This document shows, in pieces, positions 48,691-60,202 of a stretch of 64,000 nucleotides of DNA (positions within the stretch are counted from its first letter, which is position 1; every line of letters starts with the position of its first letter). Below the pieces are notes generated by a model. It had not been told where the DNA came from. It worked only from the letters and a program-made list of their open reading frames with translations, and ran no database searches. Origin of the DNA: Dolomedes plantarius (lineage: Eukaryota; Arthropoda; Arachnida; Araneae; Dolomedidae); the NCBI GenBank assembly GCA_907164885.2, contig OU015492.1:196822960-196886959 (forward strand), written 5' to 3'. Made by a program: the position numbers and the translations under genes.

Positions 48691-50099
48691 CACTGCTGGC
48701 CACCCAAATTGCAACACCAAGAAAGACAAGAGATATCACAACAAAATTTATTTTGTAGATAACATGTTGACCAAGTATCAAATGATTAAATTTATAGACT
48801 TCTGTGAAGTGTGGTTCCTGCCAAAATCAGTAGCCAGAGTAGCCGCCATTGTTGGAGATCACCGCTGCCACACGCCTTGGCAATGATTCAAAGAGACTTT
48901 GGATGCGTTCTTGGGGTACAGCAGACCAAGAAGCTTCCACACGTTGCCAAAGTTGATCTGCTGTGGTAGCTGGGGATGGAATCTGGGTCAATCGTAGAGC
49001 AACCATGGACCACATGTTTTCTATCGGCGAAAGATCCGGAGAGCGAGGCGGCCAGGGAAGCAATTCAATCTGGCGATTGACGAAGAACCGTTGAACAATG
49101 CGTGCCACGTGTGGTCACGCATTATCCTGCTGAAATATGGCTGTGGGCAAGCCCTGAAGGTAAGGAAGGACAACTGGCTCCAACACCTCGGAGATGTAGT
49201 GCTGGCTGTTTAAAGTACCGGCAATGCGTACAAGAGGTGTGCGAGAGTGATATCCAATACCGCCCCATACCATAATACCCGGTGCAGGACCAGTGTGGCG
49301 GTGCATAACGCAGCTGTTCAGCATCCTCTCTTCACGGTGTCCCCAGACTCGAATGCGACCATCGTGGTGTTGCAGACAGAAGCGTGACTCGTCAGTAAAG
49401 ACAATTTCATTCCATTCTGCCGTCCACATCCTTCTGTCATTACACCATTGGCGGCGGAGACGTCTGTGGTTCTGCGTCAAGGGTAGAGAAAGCAATGGAC
49501 GTCTTGTGGATAGACCACTCTGCTGTAAACGGCGTCGAATGGTACGCGCAGACACTGGATGATGCGTTACAGACTGCATGTGCTGTGCTATGGTTCGTGA
49601 TGTGACTGAGCGATCCGTCACTGCCATGCGCACAATTTGCCTGTCATCACGTGAAGTGGTGCGCTGAGGTGGATGCGTTCGAACACGCCGGTCCGTCGTA
49701 CCCTCCTGCATCCAACGATCACATATCCGCATTACAGTTGTTTGGTTTCGTCCAACACGACTACCGATTTCCCTGAAAGATAATCCACAATCTCGGTAGG
49801 CCACTATCCTTCCTCTGTCGAACTCGGATACTTGATCAAAAGATGATCGCTGTTTTCGACGATGCATAATTGATCGTTTTTTTGAAAAAACCACAAGAAA
49901 AACACAAATGCCGAACTTGAAATCGTCGAAATCTCCAAGCCTTAAATAGCGCTTTGAAGTGGCGCCACAGGCGCGCGTGATGTGCGTCTGCGCTGAAATT
50001 CTAATCATTTGCATATCTCACCTCCGATAATGCATGTTGTAAATTTCATGTTATTTGCATGTTTCCTTCAGGGTGTTGCATTTACAGTGGCCAGCAGTG
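48691..50099 (-). mobile_element. Tc1-like (DD34E) element, nearly intact
   Basis: Ends begin CACTGCTGGCCAC on the left and, inverted, CACTGCTGGCCAC on the right, with AAAT(T)GCAACACC just inside. TA flanks both (48689-48690 and 50100-50101). Length is 1,409 bp. It encodes one transposase on the minus strand. Confidence 0.92.
48827..49867 (-). pseudogene. Tc1-like transposase with a single premature stop
   Basis: Starting at ATG 49867 (MHRRKQRSSFDQVSEFDRGR) the frame is 346 codons long, the normal length, with one internal TGA at 49115-49117. Two HTH motifs are intact (SFREIGSRVGRNQTTVMRI and HPVSARTIRRRLQQSGLSTR). The first catalytic D is in VFTDESRF and the second in FQQDNA, just before the stop. 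The final E is in SPIENMWSM, with 34 residues between the last two. An Arg codon CGA to TGA is the simplest explanation of the stop. An in-frame extension upstream to 50014 is probably 5' UTR. Confidence 0.9.
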
Positions 50100-50204
50100 T
50101 ATATATATATATATGTATATATATATATTTATATTCTCCTATTCACTTTTCTACTATCAACTGAAGGCCTTACTTCAATAGTAGTCCAACTCCATTTTTG
50201 TTCA

Positions 50205-51241
50205 TTTTGAGATACACAGCCTTAAAGTCTACTGAGTGCTGAGAAATGACTGCTTAAGTCTGATTTGTAATGCCCTCTGTTGGCAGCAGAAATAAGCTGG
50301 AGGTGTACCAGTTTGAAAATAAGATAGAAATGACTTATATGAACATGGAAGTGAGGCTAAGTCAATTTTTTTAAAAAGTGGAGTTGGACCACTATTCATA
50401 TAAGGCCTTCAACTAATTCTTTTACTCCTTGTTCACATGGGACACTATAGTCTAATAGCCAAATATTAAGGTCGGTCTAAAAGATTTAAATACGGAAAGT
50501 CAATCAATTCCTATTCTGAACACTATATTATGTTCCTTCAAACCACTTAATTGTTTTAATTAATGCTATAAAAAAACCTTTTTTCATAACCTGTTAATAT
50601 CTACTTCCTGCACACACGTATGTATGATAAATTCATCTTACAACATTCCAGAAAAAGAAAGTTTTCTATTAAAAGAAAAAAGAAGCTCTAAACTGTTCAT
50701 CGTAAAAATATGGCATAATGAGAGAAAACATTTTTTGCGTGGTAAATCAAATACTGATAAAATTTACTATTAATATACCTCAAACTAGATTCTTAAAGTA
50801 TAAAATAGATTTGAAGTATTAAAGTAGAGTGGTAGCTCAAAAAAGGAGAAAAAAAACTCTTCATAAATGAGTCGTTTAGTTTTAAAAAGGTCTACATCAC
50901 CTTGATATAACTTTTCAGGAAACACAAATACTATATAACTAACTGAGATTATGAATAAAAATAAATATATGTAATATTTCAGATTTGTCTGAGATATATA
51001 CACAATTCACTGAAATAACTATACCATCACATTTTTATTTTTCAAAGTATTAGCAATTTAAATCTTGATGTAGTTGATTTTGATTGTAACATGTTGGATG
51101 TAGTTGTTTTTGCAACTAACTTTAAGACTTTTTCATTGATGAAGTCCGTTTTGAAAATAACCTTCACGGACGCAGTTGGCTTTGAAAATAAAATTTCAAA
51201 ACAAGGGGATAAAAAAATACAAGAAAACAAGGAACAAGAAG
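50205..51241. other. Non-coding stretch
   Basis: AT-rich, with a partial MITE arm at about 50382-50440. Short frames have no motif. Confidence 0.5.
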
Positions 51242-51242
51242 A

Positions 51243-52740
51243 AAAATAGATTTAAATATGGAAGTTAAGGGAGTATGTCATTTGGGAAACGCCCGTATTG
51301 GCGTAAACAACTCTTGTTTTAAAATTTGTAAAACATTAAGAATCACATCATTTGTCACAAATATTAATAATAAAAACACGCCAGGATTAGTCACAACTAC
51401 TTATAGTGCGGCAATGATAACAACAGAGAGAGGCCAGCTGATGCGCATTGGGCCTAGTCAGATGTAGTGTGGTTTGAAACTCATTCAATGACTTAATTCG
51501 TTTTGAAACTAACCCCTTACTTTACCATATGGAAACTGCATGATGTCGCTGGTTTTGGATCTTATACATTTTCCCCCATATAAAGGTCACTTTGGACTTA
51601 CAAAATCCGTCTAAAACTAAAAATAGATATAAATATGGAAGTTAAGAGAGTAGGTCATTTGGGAAACGCCCGTATTGGCGTAAACAACTCTTGTTTTAAA
51701 ATTTGCAAAACAATAAGAATCACATCATTTGTCACAAATATTAATAATTAAAAAACGCCAGGATTAATCACAACGACTTATAGCGCGGCAATGATAACAA
51801 CAGAGAGAGGCCAGCTGATGCGCAAGATGCATGCGCATTGGGCCTAGTCAGATGTAGTGTGGTTTGAAACTCATTCAATGACTTAATTCGTTTAGAAACT
51901 AACCCCTTACTTTAGTGATGCGACATCGACAACAAAACATCGATGTTTCGAAACATCGATATTCAATATTAAAACATCGATGCTAATAAAACATCGCCCC
52001 AAATCCATCGATATTTGTAAACATCGATGTTTATGAACTTTCATTTTTTAAAACTGGTTTAGTAACCTCTAAGATTAATGTTACTTCGGTTAGTCTTGGA
52101 GGGGGCGGGGGGTAATTTTACTCTCAGGTTGGGCTGACACAAATGACAAAAACTTGGTTGCTAGAGTCAGCGCATATCGCAGAATTTCCATTACACATTT
52201 TATTACTTTTACCAGAAAATTGAGGAAGAAATTCTTGCAATTTATTAACAAATCTTTTATTTTTAAATTAAATAATACAAAAGAAAATTACATATATTTA
52301 CACCAATTTGAAGTACTGATGCAAAACCAACGTAAGGGTGAAAACTGAACAAGCTTATTTTTTCTTTACTGTAAATAACAATTATTGGGGCATATAATTA
52401 TTATTCATTGGTTGTCAATTGTCTCTTATCGTTCCCCCTTTTGTATTAATCCTTTTCAGAATTCAGACTTACATTTACTGAGTGGGAAAATTATGCTATG
52501 TGGTTAATTTTTTTTTTATTTATGGTACATTTTCATTTTAAAAAAATCATCGAGACAACGTAAAACATCGAGCACAAAACATCGATGTTAAAAAAAAAAT
52601 CGGCTTCAATAAATCGATGTTTAAAACATCGACATCGATGTCGCATCCCTACCTTACTTTACCATATGGAAAGTGCATGATGTCGCTGGTTTTGGATCTT
52701 ATACATTTTCCCCCATATAAAGATCACTTTGGACTTCGAC
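51243..52740 (+). repeat. Tandem duplication of about 375 bp, second unit interrupted
   Basis: Unit 1 is 51243-51618. Unit 2 is 51619-51912 plus 52652-52740, interrupted by a hAT-type element. Both contain GTCATTTGGGAAACGCCCGT and GCCAGCTGATGCGC. Differences are few, plus a short AGATGCATGCGC insertion in unit 2. Confidence 0.9.
51913..52651. mobile_element. Non-autonomous hAT element
   Basis: Inverted ends are TAGTGATGCGACATCGA on the left and TAGGGATGCGACATCGA on the right. An 8-bp target duplication, CCTTACTT, lies at 51905-51912 and 52652-52659. Unit 1 of the surrounding tandem repeat shows the uninterrupted site (AACCCCTTACTTTACCATAT). Many AACATCGATGTT-like subterminal repeats crowd both ends. 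There is no transposase; 739 bp. Confidence 0.9.
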
Positions 52741-53362
52741 AACTAAAAATGACTAAAATAGTGATGTAGTTGATTTTGAAACTAGACGCCTCAAATTAAT
52801 TCAAGCCAATGTATGTGTAGGTGTGACATCTTTTCACTAACAGAGGATACCATACTCAGCATACACACATGTAGTATTACGTTATGATAGCTGAATTGTG
52901 TTTCGCAATTTAGTATTTACAACATTTGATTTCAGTTCCATTAAAGAAAACCCTTAAATATAGTCAAATGTAACATTTATTTGAGATTCTCAAAGCCGTG
53001 GAAGTCGAATCTAAATTGAGCGGATCCCCATTTTGCACAGAGACACATTTGTGCACCTTAACAATGCTGCTCCCTAAAATGGAACACTATTCAAATAAGT
53101 CGGATAAAGAGGTTCCCTGACTTCAGAAATTTCAAGAGTATTCGTTCTGAATACTAAATTGTGCCGTTCGCGAGTTCGGCGGAATAAAAGGATGGGTGGT
53201 GAAAAGTAAATATGACTGACTATATCTTTTAACAAGTAAAAGCCGAGAGTTTCTCGTATGTATCCTTCTTTGAACCTCATTCCAATAAAGAAGAAATATT
53301 AATAAAATGTGCAATTCATTGGATGAGGTAAAATAATTTTTAAAATGGGAAATTTAATTTTT

Positions 53363-53366
<4 letters not shown>
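52741..53366. other. Non-coding stretch
   Basis: Nothing recognisable. Confidence 0.5.

Positions 53367-53408
<42 letters not shown>
53367..53408. repeat. (TA)n microsatellite
   Basis: Directly abuts the mariner left end. Confidence 0.95.
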
Positions 53409-53411
<3 letters not shown>

Positions 53412-54723
53412 TGGGTCAAATAAGTTTTAAGACTGGGTCTGTAAAAAGAAATGGAAACAAGAAATTAATACCTGTTTTGGTTTTTTATTCAAAATAGGAC
53501 CCTGTGGCTTCAATGCACTTTTTACAGCGATTTATTAATGAATCAAACGCCTGTTGTAAATCACTTTGTGGAATGGCCTCCAAAGCACATGACGATGTTT
53601 CTTGTATGGTCGAAATATCCTCAAAATAACACCCTTTTAACTTCATTTTAAGTTTTGGGAATAAGTAGTAGTCACAGGGTTCTAAATCATGTGAATACGG
53701 TGGATGGTTCAATACGCAGACATTTTTTTTTGCCAAAAGTCGACGAACAATAAGGGAGGTGTGACTGGGTGCATTGTCGTGTAACAAACACCAACAGTCC
53801 TTGTGTAGTCTGGACGAATGCGACGAATTCTGGCCATCAAACGCTTTAAAACAGCTAAGTAGTATTGACCTGTAATTGCTTGTCCAGTTGGAGCAAATTC
53901 TTTGCTGATAATACCTTTAATATCGAAGAATGTAATGACATTGTTTTGATTTTGGATGGAACTTTTCTTGTTTTTTTGGCTTCCGTTGAATTTGGTGACT
54001 TCCATTCCGCACTTTGTCGCTTTGTTTCAGGATAATATTGGAAACACCAGGTTTCTTCACCTGTAACAATGGACTTCAAGAAGTTTGGATCATTTTCAGC
54101 GGCTGAAACGATGTCTCTGCAATGTGCACTTCTCATTTCTTATTTTTTCAGGGGTTAAAGTGTGTGGAAAAAATTTAGCACACACTTTTGTTTTTCCCAA
54201 ATCTTCATGCAGGATGGCTCGAATTGTTTCTTTGTTGATGTTTAAAGAGTCTGCCATCATTCTCAGTCATGCACAGCGATCGTTTGTTACGAAATTTCGT
54301 ACTTTCTCAATAACTTCAGGTGTCCTAGATGAAATTGGTCTTCCACTACGGTGATCATCTTCTACCGTATCTCTTCCGTCTAAAAAAATGTTTGTGCCAC
54401 ACAAAAACATTTGATCTACTTCAATAACAGTCACCGTAAACTTGTATCATGAGTTGGTATATTTCCGAAGCACTTTTACCAAGTTTTGCGTTAAATTTAA
54501 TTACAGCTCTTTGCTCCATCTTAAAAAATCAACAGGAAAAAAATTCACTTCTGCAATATAAATGCTCGCCTTCTCTCAACTACTTAACGAAATGCGCTCA
54601 ACTTGTTAACAGTGTACCAGCAGACGATGGACGTTATGACATATGCACATTTACACTCACAGCACCATTACAACCTGCGCTCTGAAACGAGTCTTAAAAC
54701 TTATTTGACGCACTGTGGCACTG
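53409..54723 (-). mobile_element. Mariner element, near full length
   Basis: Inverted ends share GTCAAATAAGTTTTAAGACT. The left outer end is CAGTGG; the right end has an extra CCACAGTGC between CAGTG and GTCAAAT, so the left end seems to have lost about 9 bp. TA flanks both ends (53407-53408 and 54724-54725). It is 1,315 bp. Confidence 0.85.
53485..54519 (-). pseudogene. Mariner (DD34D) transposase, frameshifted
   Basis: From ATG 54519: MEQRAVIKFNAKLGKSASEI (first HTH), then stops and shifts. Next come NDPNFLKSIVTGEETWCFQY (first catalytic D replaced by E in G-E-E-T; relatives have G-D-E-T), FDIKGIISKEFAPTGQAITG and MLHDNAPSHTS (second D). The last block is YSHDLEPCDYYLFPKLK, which retains the last catalytic D with 34 residues between; S-P-D has become S-H-D. 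The end reads RCKKCIEATGSYFE. At least three frameshifts are present. Confidence 0.85.
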
Positions 54724-54750
54724 TATATATATATACATACAATCATACAT

Positions 54751-56060
54751 ACACTTTGTCACAAAAAAATATATGAACCCAGAAGGAAACGAGCTACTTT
54801 CATGAAACTTAACATGTATGTAGTGTATGAGGAGATAAGCAAATGATTACAAATTCAGAAGAACAGACCGTTTTATTAAGAAGATATGGCATGAAAAAGG
54901 TTACAAATCAGTAAGTAGTAAATCCACCTCTGGCAGCTATACAAGCCAAAACATGGCGTGGCATCGAATCAATGAGGTCACCTATGACCTCTTGTGGAAG
55001 ATCATGCCATAATCTTTGCAATTGGGCAGTTAATTCACGAGTATTCCGGGACGGCTGCAGTTGCCTTCCAAGCACGTCCCAGACGTGCTCTGTTGGCGAG
55101 AGGTCTGGTGACCTGGCAGGCCATAGGAGTACGTCATATCCTAGAAGATATTGTTGGGAGAGTCGACCAGTATATGGACGAGCGTTGTCTTGCTGATAAA
55201 TGGCACTTGGGCAACTTTATAGCATAGGCAGTAGAACTGGCTTTAAAATCTCGTCCACGTAACTGCGTGTCGTTAAAGTGCGTTGAAGGACTACTAGAGG
55301 TGATCGTGTGTCCCAACAAATCGCTCCCCGCACTGTCACACCTTGTGTAATCGCCGTATGCCTCTCGATAACAAATGCCGAATCGGCCGGTGGCCTGGCC
55401 GCCTCCACACGCGTATGCGCTGTTCATCAGCATTGAGACTGAATAGGGATTCATCGCTGAAGATCACACGCCTTCAGTCAGTCACACTCCAGCTTGCTCG
55501 AGGTCGGCAAAAATCCAATCGACACTGCCTATGATGTGGGGTCAGTGGTAGGCGTCTTAGTGGACGTCGGCTGTTTATACCTGCTTCTGCCAGTCGTCTC
55601 CGAATGGTTTCCCTTGATACCACCGGATGTCTGGATGGTGGTAAATGGCGTCGAACCGATTCTAGCGACGTTGTTGGTGCGGACGTGGCCGTTCTTATGA
55701 TTGCGCGATCCTCGCGCGCATTTGTTTTCCTGGGGCGCCCTTACCCTCCGCGACGGTAGAATATCCCTCCCGTGATCCATTGATGCCAAAACCGAGTGAC
55801 TACCATATCGCTCGGCGTATCGGTGGTGGCCAATACGCCTGTCCGACCAACCTACTTCTCTGACGCCTACTATACGCCCACTCTCCAAGTCCGACAACTG
55901 TTTGTACTGTCACCGGTTACGTCTCAGAGGCATCTCTAGTCACAATACCGTCCATCCAAGTCGACAGATTTGTTTGAATAACCCTATGGCACGAGCAATC
56001 ATGCTTTTAAACTCTCCTAGCTGCGCAACTCATATGCGCATTGCGCGCTTACCCTTGTCT
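54751..56060 (-). pseudogene. Degenerate Tc1-like element
   Basis: It starts after the mariner copy with CACTTTGTCACAAAAAAATA, a plausible terminal repeat; the partner end is not found. On the minus strand LSDLESGRIVGVREVGWSDR RIGHH (about 55830-55900) is a Tc1 HTH. Frames at 55134-55454 and nearby carry decayed catalytic-domain sequence around the former S-D-E-S-x-F block (about 55440). There are many stops. Confidence 0.65.
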
Positions 56061-57056
56061 CATTGGCGTCGAAATTTTAATCATGAACCAAGGATAATTT
56101 TAAATTAAAACACTTAGTTGAATTTTTAATCTTTCTTGTCATTGCTATCAAAATTATTCTTGCATTTACCAGTTATTGACTTTTAAGGTTAAAAAACCTA
56201 TCGTCCACCCTTCCGCGCTATATGTACCCATCTAAATTAGATCTTTCATAAGTTTTGATAACACAATTCTCGCTACTTTTCCTTGAACTATATTCGTAAT
56301 CTCGCTATCAAATATGCCGCAATTCTTTGTATCTAAATTGTTAATTAAAAATTGCTTCCTGTTATGTATGTGAGCGTATTTTACCAACGTTTTAAATGCT
56401 GATAATCTCGTTCACTTGTAACTTTAATTTGTCTTTTTGGCGGCTTCATGGTATGTTTATTTTCATGGTAATTCTATTTTATTAGCAAAAAAGGCCATAC
56501 AGATATGAATAATTATATTTTGGGGTTAAAAGACTCAGAAACTTTGCTATTACAATATTGACTAGTTATATTGTGTGGACTGAAAGCATTTAAATGTTCA
56601 ATGCAAAATATTTAATCTCAAATATTACAAACTTTGTCATTTGTAATGCAAAATGCAGCATATTTTCTTTGCAAAAACTAGCTACTGTGATGCCAGCATC
56701 CAGCTATCGAGACTAGGACCCTAAAGTTGAGTATCCTAAATATGCAGCGTTCGTTTAGGGGGATGACTGTGCTCAACTGTCAGACGGCATTCGGTATACA
56801 GTTCATGCGCTAAGAAGAAGTCTTTAAATCGATAGAAAGAATGTAAGTGACAATGCGAGTCAGAATCATCATTGTGGTGAAATATTTAAAAGATCGCAAT
56901 TCGGTTGTTAGAATTCTGGATTTCATATCGCAACCTCAGGTTTTGTATGACCCAATGTTAGAATCATTGAAGAACATCATGACAAAGATTGATGTGCATA
57001 GGTGGCCACGCCTGTTTGGAAAGCGGTGTTAGATTAGTGTTAGATTACTGAACCCA
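56061..57056. other. Non-coding stretch
   Basis: AT-rich. The 61-codon frame at 56847-57032 has no recognised domain. Confidence 0.5.
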
Positions 57057-57262
57057 GGGCTTGTGGCGGCACAGTGGTGCAGCGCGCTGGTGTTCGGTGC
57101 TGCGGGTGCTCGGATCGAATCATGGCGTCGCGACGCGAAAAATGCCTCCGTTCGTGTCGTCCATTCATAGGGGGTAATGCTATCCGCCTATACGGTGCCC
57201 CCACAATAAAATGGGCAGTAAAATTGCTGCGTAGTATAGCCGAATGTTTGAACACAAGTGCC
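57057..57262 (+). mobile_element. tRNA-derived SINE, copy 2
   Basis: A box TGGCGGCACAGTGG (57064-57077) and B-box-like GGATCGAATCA (57112-57122). The body GGCGTCGCGACGCGAAAAAT and AGGGGGTAATGC parallels the SINE at 32140-32360, as does the tail ending GAACACAAGTGC. Confidence 0.75.
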
Positions 57263-57526
57263 TTCGCATTGGAAAAAAAGATTACTGAACCAGCTGTACT
57301 GTATGTCGAGTGGATGATAAAATTATTTAAAATGTGTAGCCAGGTCACCGTTTTTGTGGTCTAATTAAAAAAAATGATCAAATATGTTAACCTCTTCCGT
57401 ACCAGCATATGAATATGAAGATTACATGCAAAATCAGTTTTTCAGGCATTTAGATTTAAAATATCAAATAGTAGTTTTCAGATAATTGAGATGCTTGTAT
57501 TCATATTAATAACGAGAGATATAGGT

Positions 57527-57532
<6 letters not shown>

Positions 57533-57562
<30 letters not shown>

Positions 57563-57885
57563 CGATGCATATAGAAATATAACGATATCTACATCGATTT
57601 CTGTAAAAATTACATAAAAAAGTTTACAGTTTTGTTACCTTTATATATCACTATCTAAATCGATATATATAGAAATATAACGATATCTAAATCAATACAC
57701 ATAGAAATATAACAATATCTAAATCAATACATATAGAAATATAACGATATCTAAATCGATACATACAGAAATATAACGATATCTACATCGATTTATGTAA
57801 AAATTACATAAAAAAGTTAATTTACAGTTCTGTCACCATTGGATCCACTGGTACAGAACGTGGATCCACTGGTACAGAAGGGGTT
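57533..57885 (+). repeat. Minisatellite of ATCGATA(C/T)ATATAGAAATATAAC units
   Basis: A (TA)n run is followed by about five units carrying ATAGAAATATAACGATATCT (about 57570 to 57780). A longer block (CTACATCGATTT(C/A)TGTAAAA) occurs at both ends of the array, and there are two GGATCCACTGGTACAGAA units at 57840-57876. Confidence 0.8.
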
Positions 57886-58679
57886 AATGATTGTCTTTTT
57901 GGAAATACTCTGCATTAAACATAAAGTTGTTTTCATATTCCTTTGAGAACATAAAACTTCTCAAAGTCCTGAAACAAAATATTTGATAGCATCACATTTG
58001 TTTTTCTTCAGAGATTTGTAATAAGCATTTATTCATTCCTTTATGCTTTACATTTTTAAGGTAAAAAAAAGAGCACTGCAATATATTGTTCTAAGATTCT
58101 TTAATACTGGGTATAATTTCGAAGTGTCTGTCTTACTTAATGCACGAAAAGTTTATTTAATCTTTAATCACAAATACTAGTAAATTCGTTCATTAAAAAT
58201 TTTCGCATCTGATTTTTGATACTTACAAAGTATTTAGAACTGACTCAGCAATAAACCTAAAGCATTAACATTATTTAAAATCATATCTAGACTAGATTAA
58301 CTTTTCTAAGTGCTCAGCGATTCGTTTTATCCTAAGAATTCTGGAGTGATTGCATTCCTCAGATAACTAAATCTCTTCTTAAAGGTTTAATTAGGAAAAT
58401 CTGGCATAGCTGTCTAAAATTTAATACATAAAGTTCTGTAAGGAAATTTCTTTTTCGTTTAGACCATATGGTATAAAATAATTGAAGGTAAATAATATAG
58501 CATCATTAGTATCATAAATTTATTCAATCATCTCATTTTTAAAATATTTCTTTATTAAAAAGCTAATTTTTGTTTAAAATCTATAAAAGACAGTGTCATT
58601 ATTTAATAGATTGTACAAAATTTTAAAATTACTTTTAACAGTTTTTGGAAAGTTAAGGATATTTTATACGAATTTTGAG
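57886..58679. other. Non-coding stretch
   Basis: AT-rich, with nothing recognisable. Confidence 0.5.
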
Positions 58680-59104
58680 CTATATATATATATATATATA
58701 TATACTAGAAGGTAACCCGTCATTTTGACGTCATAATACTAATAATTACGTAAAAATTGAAAAAGTATATGAAAGTTAAAAAATATCCCGAATTATCTAA
58801 CAATATTGCATTTATTGTTAGATAATTCGGGGTGCAATATTGCATCTTGTAAAAGCAAACCCTTTCATTATTTTTTATTTATTTAGTTTTTCATGCGATT
58901 GGAGTAGTAGACTGCCATCCAACCCGTCATTTTGACGTCATAATACTAATAATGACGTCATAATGGGAAAAGTATATGAAAGTTAAAAAATATCCTGAAT
59001 TATCTAACAATATTGCATTTACTCCACATCTTGTAAAAGCAAACCCTTTCATTATTTCTTATTTATTTAGTTTTTCATGCGATTGAAGTAGTAGACTGCC
59101 ATCC
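58680..59104 (+). repeat. (TA)n followed by a two-unit tandem duplication
   Basis: (TA)n runs 58680-58704. Unit 1 (58714-58920) and unit 2 (58921-59104) start AACCCGTCATTTTGACGTCA and end GACTGCCATCC. Unit 1 is longer because of a hairpin-forming insertion at 58814-58841. Confidence 0.9.
58787..58831. repeat. Perfect 18-bp hairpin in unit 1
   Basis: CCCGAATTATCTAACAAT (58787-58804) and ATTGTTAGATAATTCGGG (58814-58831) surround the loop ATTGCATTT. Unit 2 has only the left arm, so the right arm is an inserted inverted copy. Confidence 0.97.
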
Positions 59105-59450
59105 AGTTTTTTACAGCTCACTACGCGATATGAATATTTGAGCTACTTGATTCATTCACATTCAAGTTTGTTTACTTTCAGAATTCATCACAAAAGTAAA
59201 CACATTTTTAAAAACTGTTAAATATACAGCTAAAAGCATCCAATTTTTTGTAGTTCTGAATGTTTTATAGAAAAATAGGCTGAACAAACGTGATTTGATG
59301 GATAAGATATTAGTTTTTAGGTAAAAAAAAATTCTGATCCACATCTGAAATTGAAATTAAGCCTAACCGGCTGCTTGTATACCGAGTGCTTCAATTGAAA
59401 GATGAGTACAGCCCGGAAGTGTTATACAGGGACAACGGCTATTATATATA

Positions 59451-59452
<2 letters not shown>
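59105..59452. other. Non-coding stretch
   Basis: Nothing recognisable. Confidence 0.5.
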
Positions 59453-59530
<78 letters not shown>

Positions 59531-60202
59531 GTTCCGTAACTGACTCATTCATTCACTGACTGACTGACATACAACGCACAGACCAAACCGCTGGACCTAG
59601 AGGGCTGAAATTTTGCATGGCGATTCTTCTAATAGTGTAGGGTCGCAATAAGAAATATTTTTCAAAAATTCTTAGATTTTTTTAAATTAAATTTTTAAGC
59701 TGTTTTTTAAACTTTTTTTACGTTTGCATTTAAAATAATACATTGAGGGTTATAAAATTTATATCACGAGAAAGATCATAAAAATTCCTTCAAAATGAAT
59801 TTTTTTCGAATTTTTACCTCCATTTCCTGATTTTTGGTGAATTTTTAAAGATTAATTTTTAGAATTTAATTTATTAAATTCTGATCACGTGATTTCTTTT
59901 TCTGGTACTTTCAACAAATTTATCGTCAGGTGCGTAACAACTAAATAGACAAAAAAAATATTTTTTTCTCTTTCTAATGCAGCAGACGATTGGATATTAT
60001 CCAAAAGAAAAATGCATATCCCTTACGATTTTTTTATAAATATATATATATAGATAGATATATATTTTACATCAATTGTATACATTGATCATCGCATTTA
60101 TTATAAATATATATATTTATTTTTTGGAATAAATTGCATACGTTGACCGTTGTATTTAATTTTAATGTACTCCGTAGCAAAGTAAGGGTTTTCAGCAACT
60201 AG
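59453..60202 (+). mobile_element. Non-autonomous Helitron, copy 3, with expanded 5' TA tract
   Basis: After a 72-bp (AT)n run (59453-59524) the body starts AAAACAGTTCCGTAACTGAC and follows copies 1 and 2. It ends CTAG (60199-60202) followed by T. The 3' hairpin has decayed (GTAGCAAAGTAAGG instead of GTAGCGAAGCGCGG). The true 5' TC is obscured by expansion of the TATATATATA that follows TC in the other copies. Confidence 0.8.

Larger units (their letters stand above)
48614..50204. mobile_element. Palindromic MITE split by a Tc1 insertion
   Basis: 48614-48682 and 50131-50204 are inverted copies of one another. They begin ATGAACA(A)(G/A)AATGGAGTTGG from the outside and contain AAGGCCTTCAGTTGATAGTA. 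Between them lie only TA-rich loops and the Tc1 element. A third, partial copy of the arm lies at about 50382-50440, and short ends (TGAACAAGAATGGA) recur at about 30120 and 31357. Confidence 0.7.

Noticed and set aside
49293..49562. 89-codon plus-strand frame
   Set aside because: It is the shadow of the Tc1 transposase encoded on the minus strand.
57533..57885. CRISPR-like array
   Set aside because: The units are contiguous, without unique spacers, in a eukaryotic context; it is a minisatellite.
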